From the NCBI GenBank assembly GCA_009392005.1, contig VFHL01000001.1, positions 1 to 64,000 of the forward strand: 64,000 nucleotides of DNA, in the 5' to 3' direction. Both the position numbers and the translations under genes were made by a program. The notes beneath the pieces were generated by a model, which made no database searches, had not been told where the DNA came from, and worked only from the letters and a program-made list of their open reading frames with translations. The DNA comes from SAR202 cluster bacterium (GTDB lineage: Bacteria > Chloroflexota > Dehalococcoidia > UBA6926 > VFHL01). How positions within the stretch are numbered: the first letter of the stretch is position 1; the number at the start of each line of letters is the position of its first letter. This document shows, one piece after another, positions 63,605 to 64,000 of this stretch.

Positions 63605-64000
63605 TTATTTCATGAGTTCGTTATATAACTGTTGTGTTCGCCCTGCTATATTTCCATAAGACATTTCTTGGATCAAGCGTGTCGACCTTTGCCCTAATTC
63701 CGTTCTCAAATTAGGATCATTCAAGATTCGGTTCAAGGCCTTGCTCATCCCGCTTACATCGTTGGATTCGAAAAGCGTTTCATTAATCTGATCAGGTCCT
63801 AAAACATCTACAATTGGTTGGATACGTGATGCGACAACGGGAAGCCCAAATCCCATTGCCTCCTTCAAAGCGATTGGATCCATTTCTGCAGTTGTTGGAA
63901 ACAAGAAAACGCTCTCAGGAATGCTGAGTAATTTATACAATTCATTTGGTGGCATTTCACCTTTGAATTCAATTTGATTGTTCATTTGATAGTTTTGGAC
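63605..64000 (-). CDS. GT4 family glycosyltransferase 2 (cut by window end)
   Basis: The frame is open to the window edge; I see 131 C-terminal residues. The segment FLFPTTAEMDPIALKEAMGFGLPVVAS is the EX7E-type donor-binding motif, aligned closely with the same stretch in the neighbouring GT4. It is a tandem paralogue, separated by 34 bases. An internal Met at 63985 is not the start, because upstream codons continue the family sequence (V-Q-N-Y-Q before it). Confidence 0.88.
   Translation of the reverse strand, partial: VQNYQMNNQIEFKGEMPPNELYKLLSIPESVFLFPTTAEMDPIALKEAMGFGLPVVASRIQPIVDVLGPDQINETLFESNDVSGMSKALNRILNDPNLRTELGQRSTRLIQEMSYGNIAGRTQQLYNELMK

Noticed and set aside
1..64000. CRISPR arrays, transposons and prophage genes
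   Set aside because: No regularly spaced repeats, transposase, integrase or phage structural proteins were seen on either strand.

Overview
The window is about 64 kb of moderately AT-rich bacterial chromosome (roughly 40-45% G+C by eye). It carries 48 protein-coding genes (two cut by the window edges) and one tRNA. I see no insertion sequences, phage genes or CRISPR arrays. The mixture suggests a Chloroflexota bacterium, possibly of the marine SAR202/Dehalococcoidia type: a split methylmalonyl-CoA mutase with its epimerase, duplicated SDR dehydrogenases, twin very large FtsX-type permeases, a DUF4012 protein, a DUF58/MoxR/DUF4350 operon, a Cys-type IscU, a BFN/DUF151 protein, and no outer-membrane assembly genes. 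This placement is inference from gene content, not phylogeny.

Layout. 1-2.4 kb: the end of an unidentified gene, a strong terminator, two tandem paralogous SDR genes and a second strong terminator. 2.5-11.9 kb: a methyltransferase, then an ABC-type operon of two ~1,117-residue FtsX permeases and two LolD/MacB-type ATPases, one with an AbrB-like tail. 12-14.2 kb: a NuoE/NuoF (HndAC-like) flavin/Fe-S module with no large subunit beside it. 14.2-18.8 kb: an MFS exporter, a gamma-carbonic-anhydrase-like protein, FabI, and a lipoprotein HtrA protease. 19-22 kb: a methylmalonyl-CoA mutase/epimerase operon, divergent from dihydrolipoamide dehydrogenase. 23.7-27.1 kb: a deoxynucleotidase-like HAD protein, GlyA and XdhC.

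27.2-38.9 kb is a surface-polysaccharide locus. It has a complete dTDP-rhamnose operon (rmlA-C-B-D), two large multi-membrane proteins (one GT39-like), two GT2 glycosyltransferases and a flippase. It fits making and exporting a rhamnose-containing glycan. A further pair of GT4 glycosyltransferases lies at the right-hand edge (62.3-64 kb).

39-50 kb is information processing and maintenance: RmuC, DnaN (with a LexA-like box in its upstream region), cysteine desulfurase plus IscU, a bifunctional-nuclease family protein, tRNA-Ser(UGA), MscS, MutL and MutS. 50-54.8 kb: a small alpha/beta hydrolase and the purF-purM-purH operon behind a good sigma70-like promoter. 54.9-62.3 kb: the DUF4350-MoxR-DUF58 operon, divergent from a 1,201-residue DUF4012 envelope protein.

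Most of the window is ordinary core metabolism. The most unusual items are the AbrB-like domain on an ABC ATPase, the cysteine-free thioredoxin-like domain on the NuoF homologue, the two-domain methylmalonyl-CoA epimerase, the P-loop-like glycine change in one SDR copy, and the LexA-type box in front of dnaN. I did not find a convincing wholly new multi-gene system.
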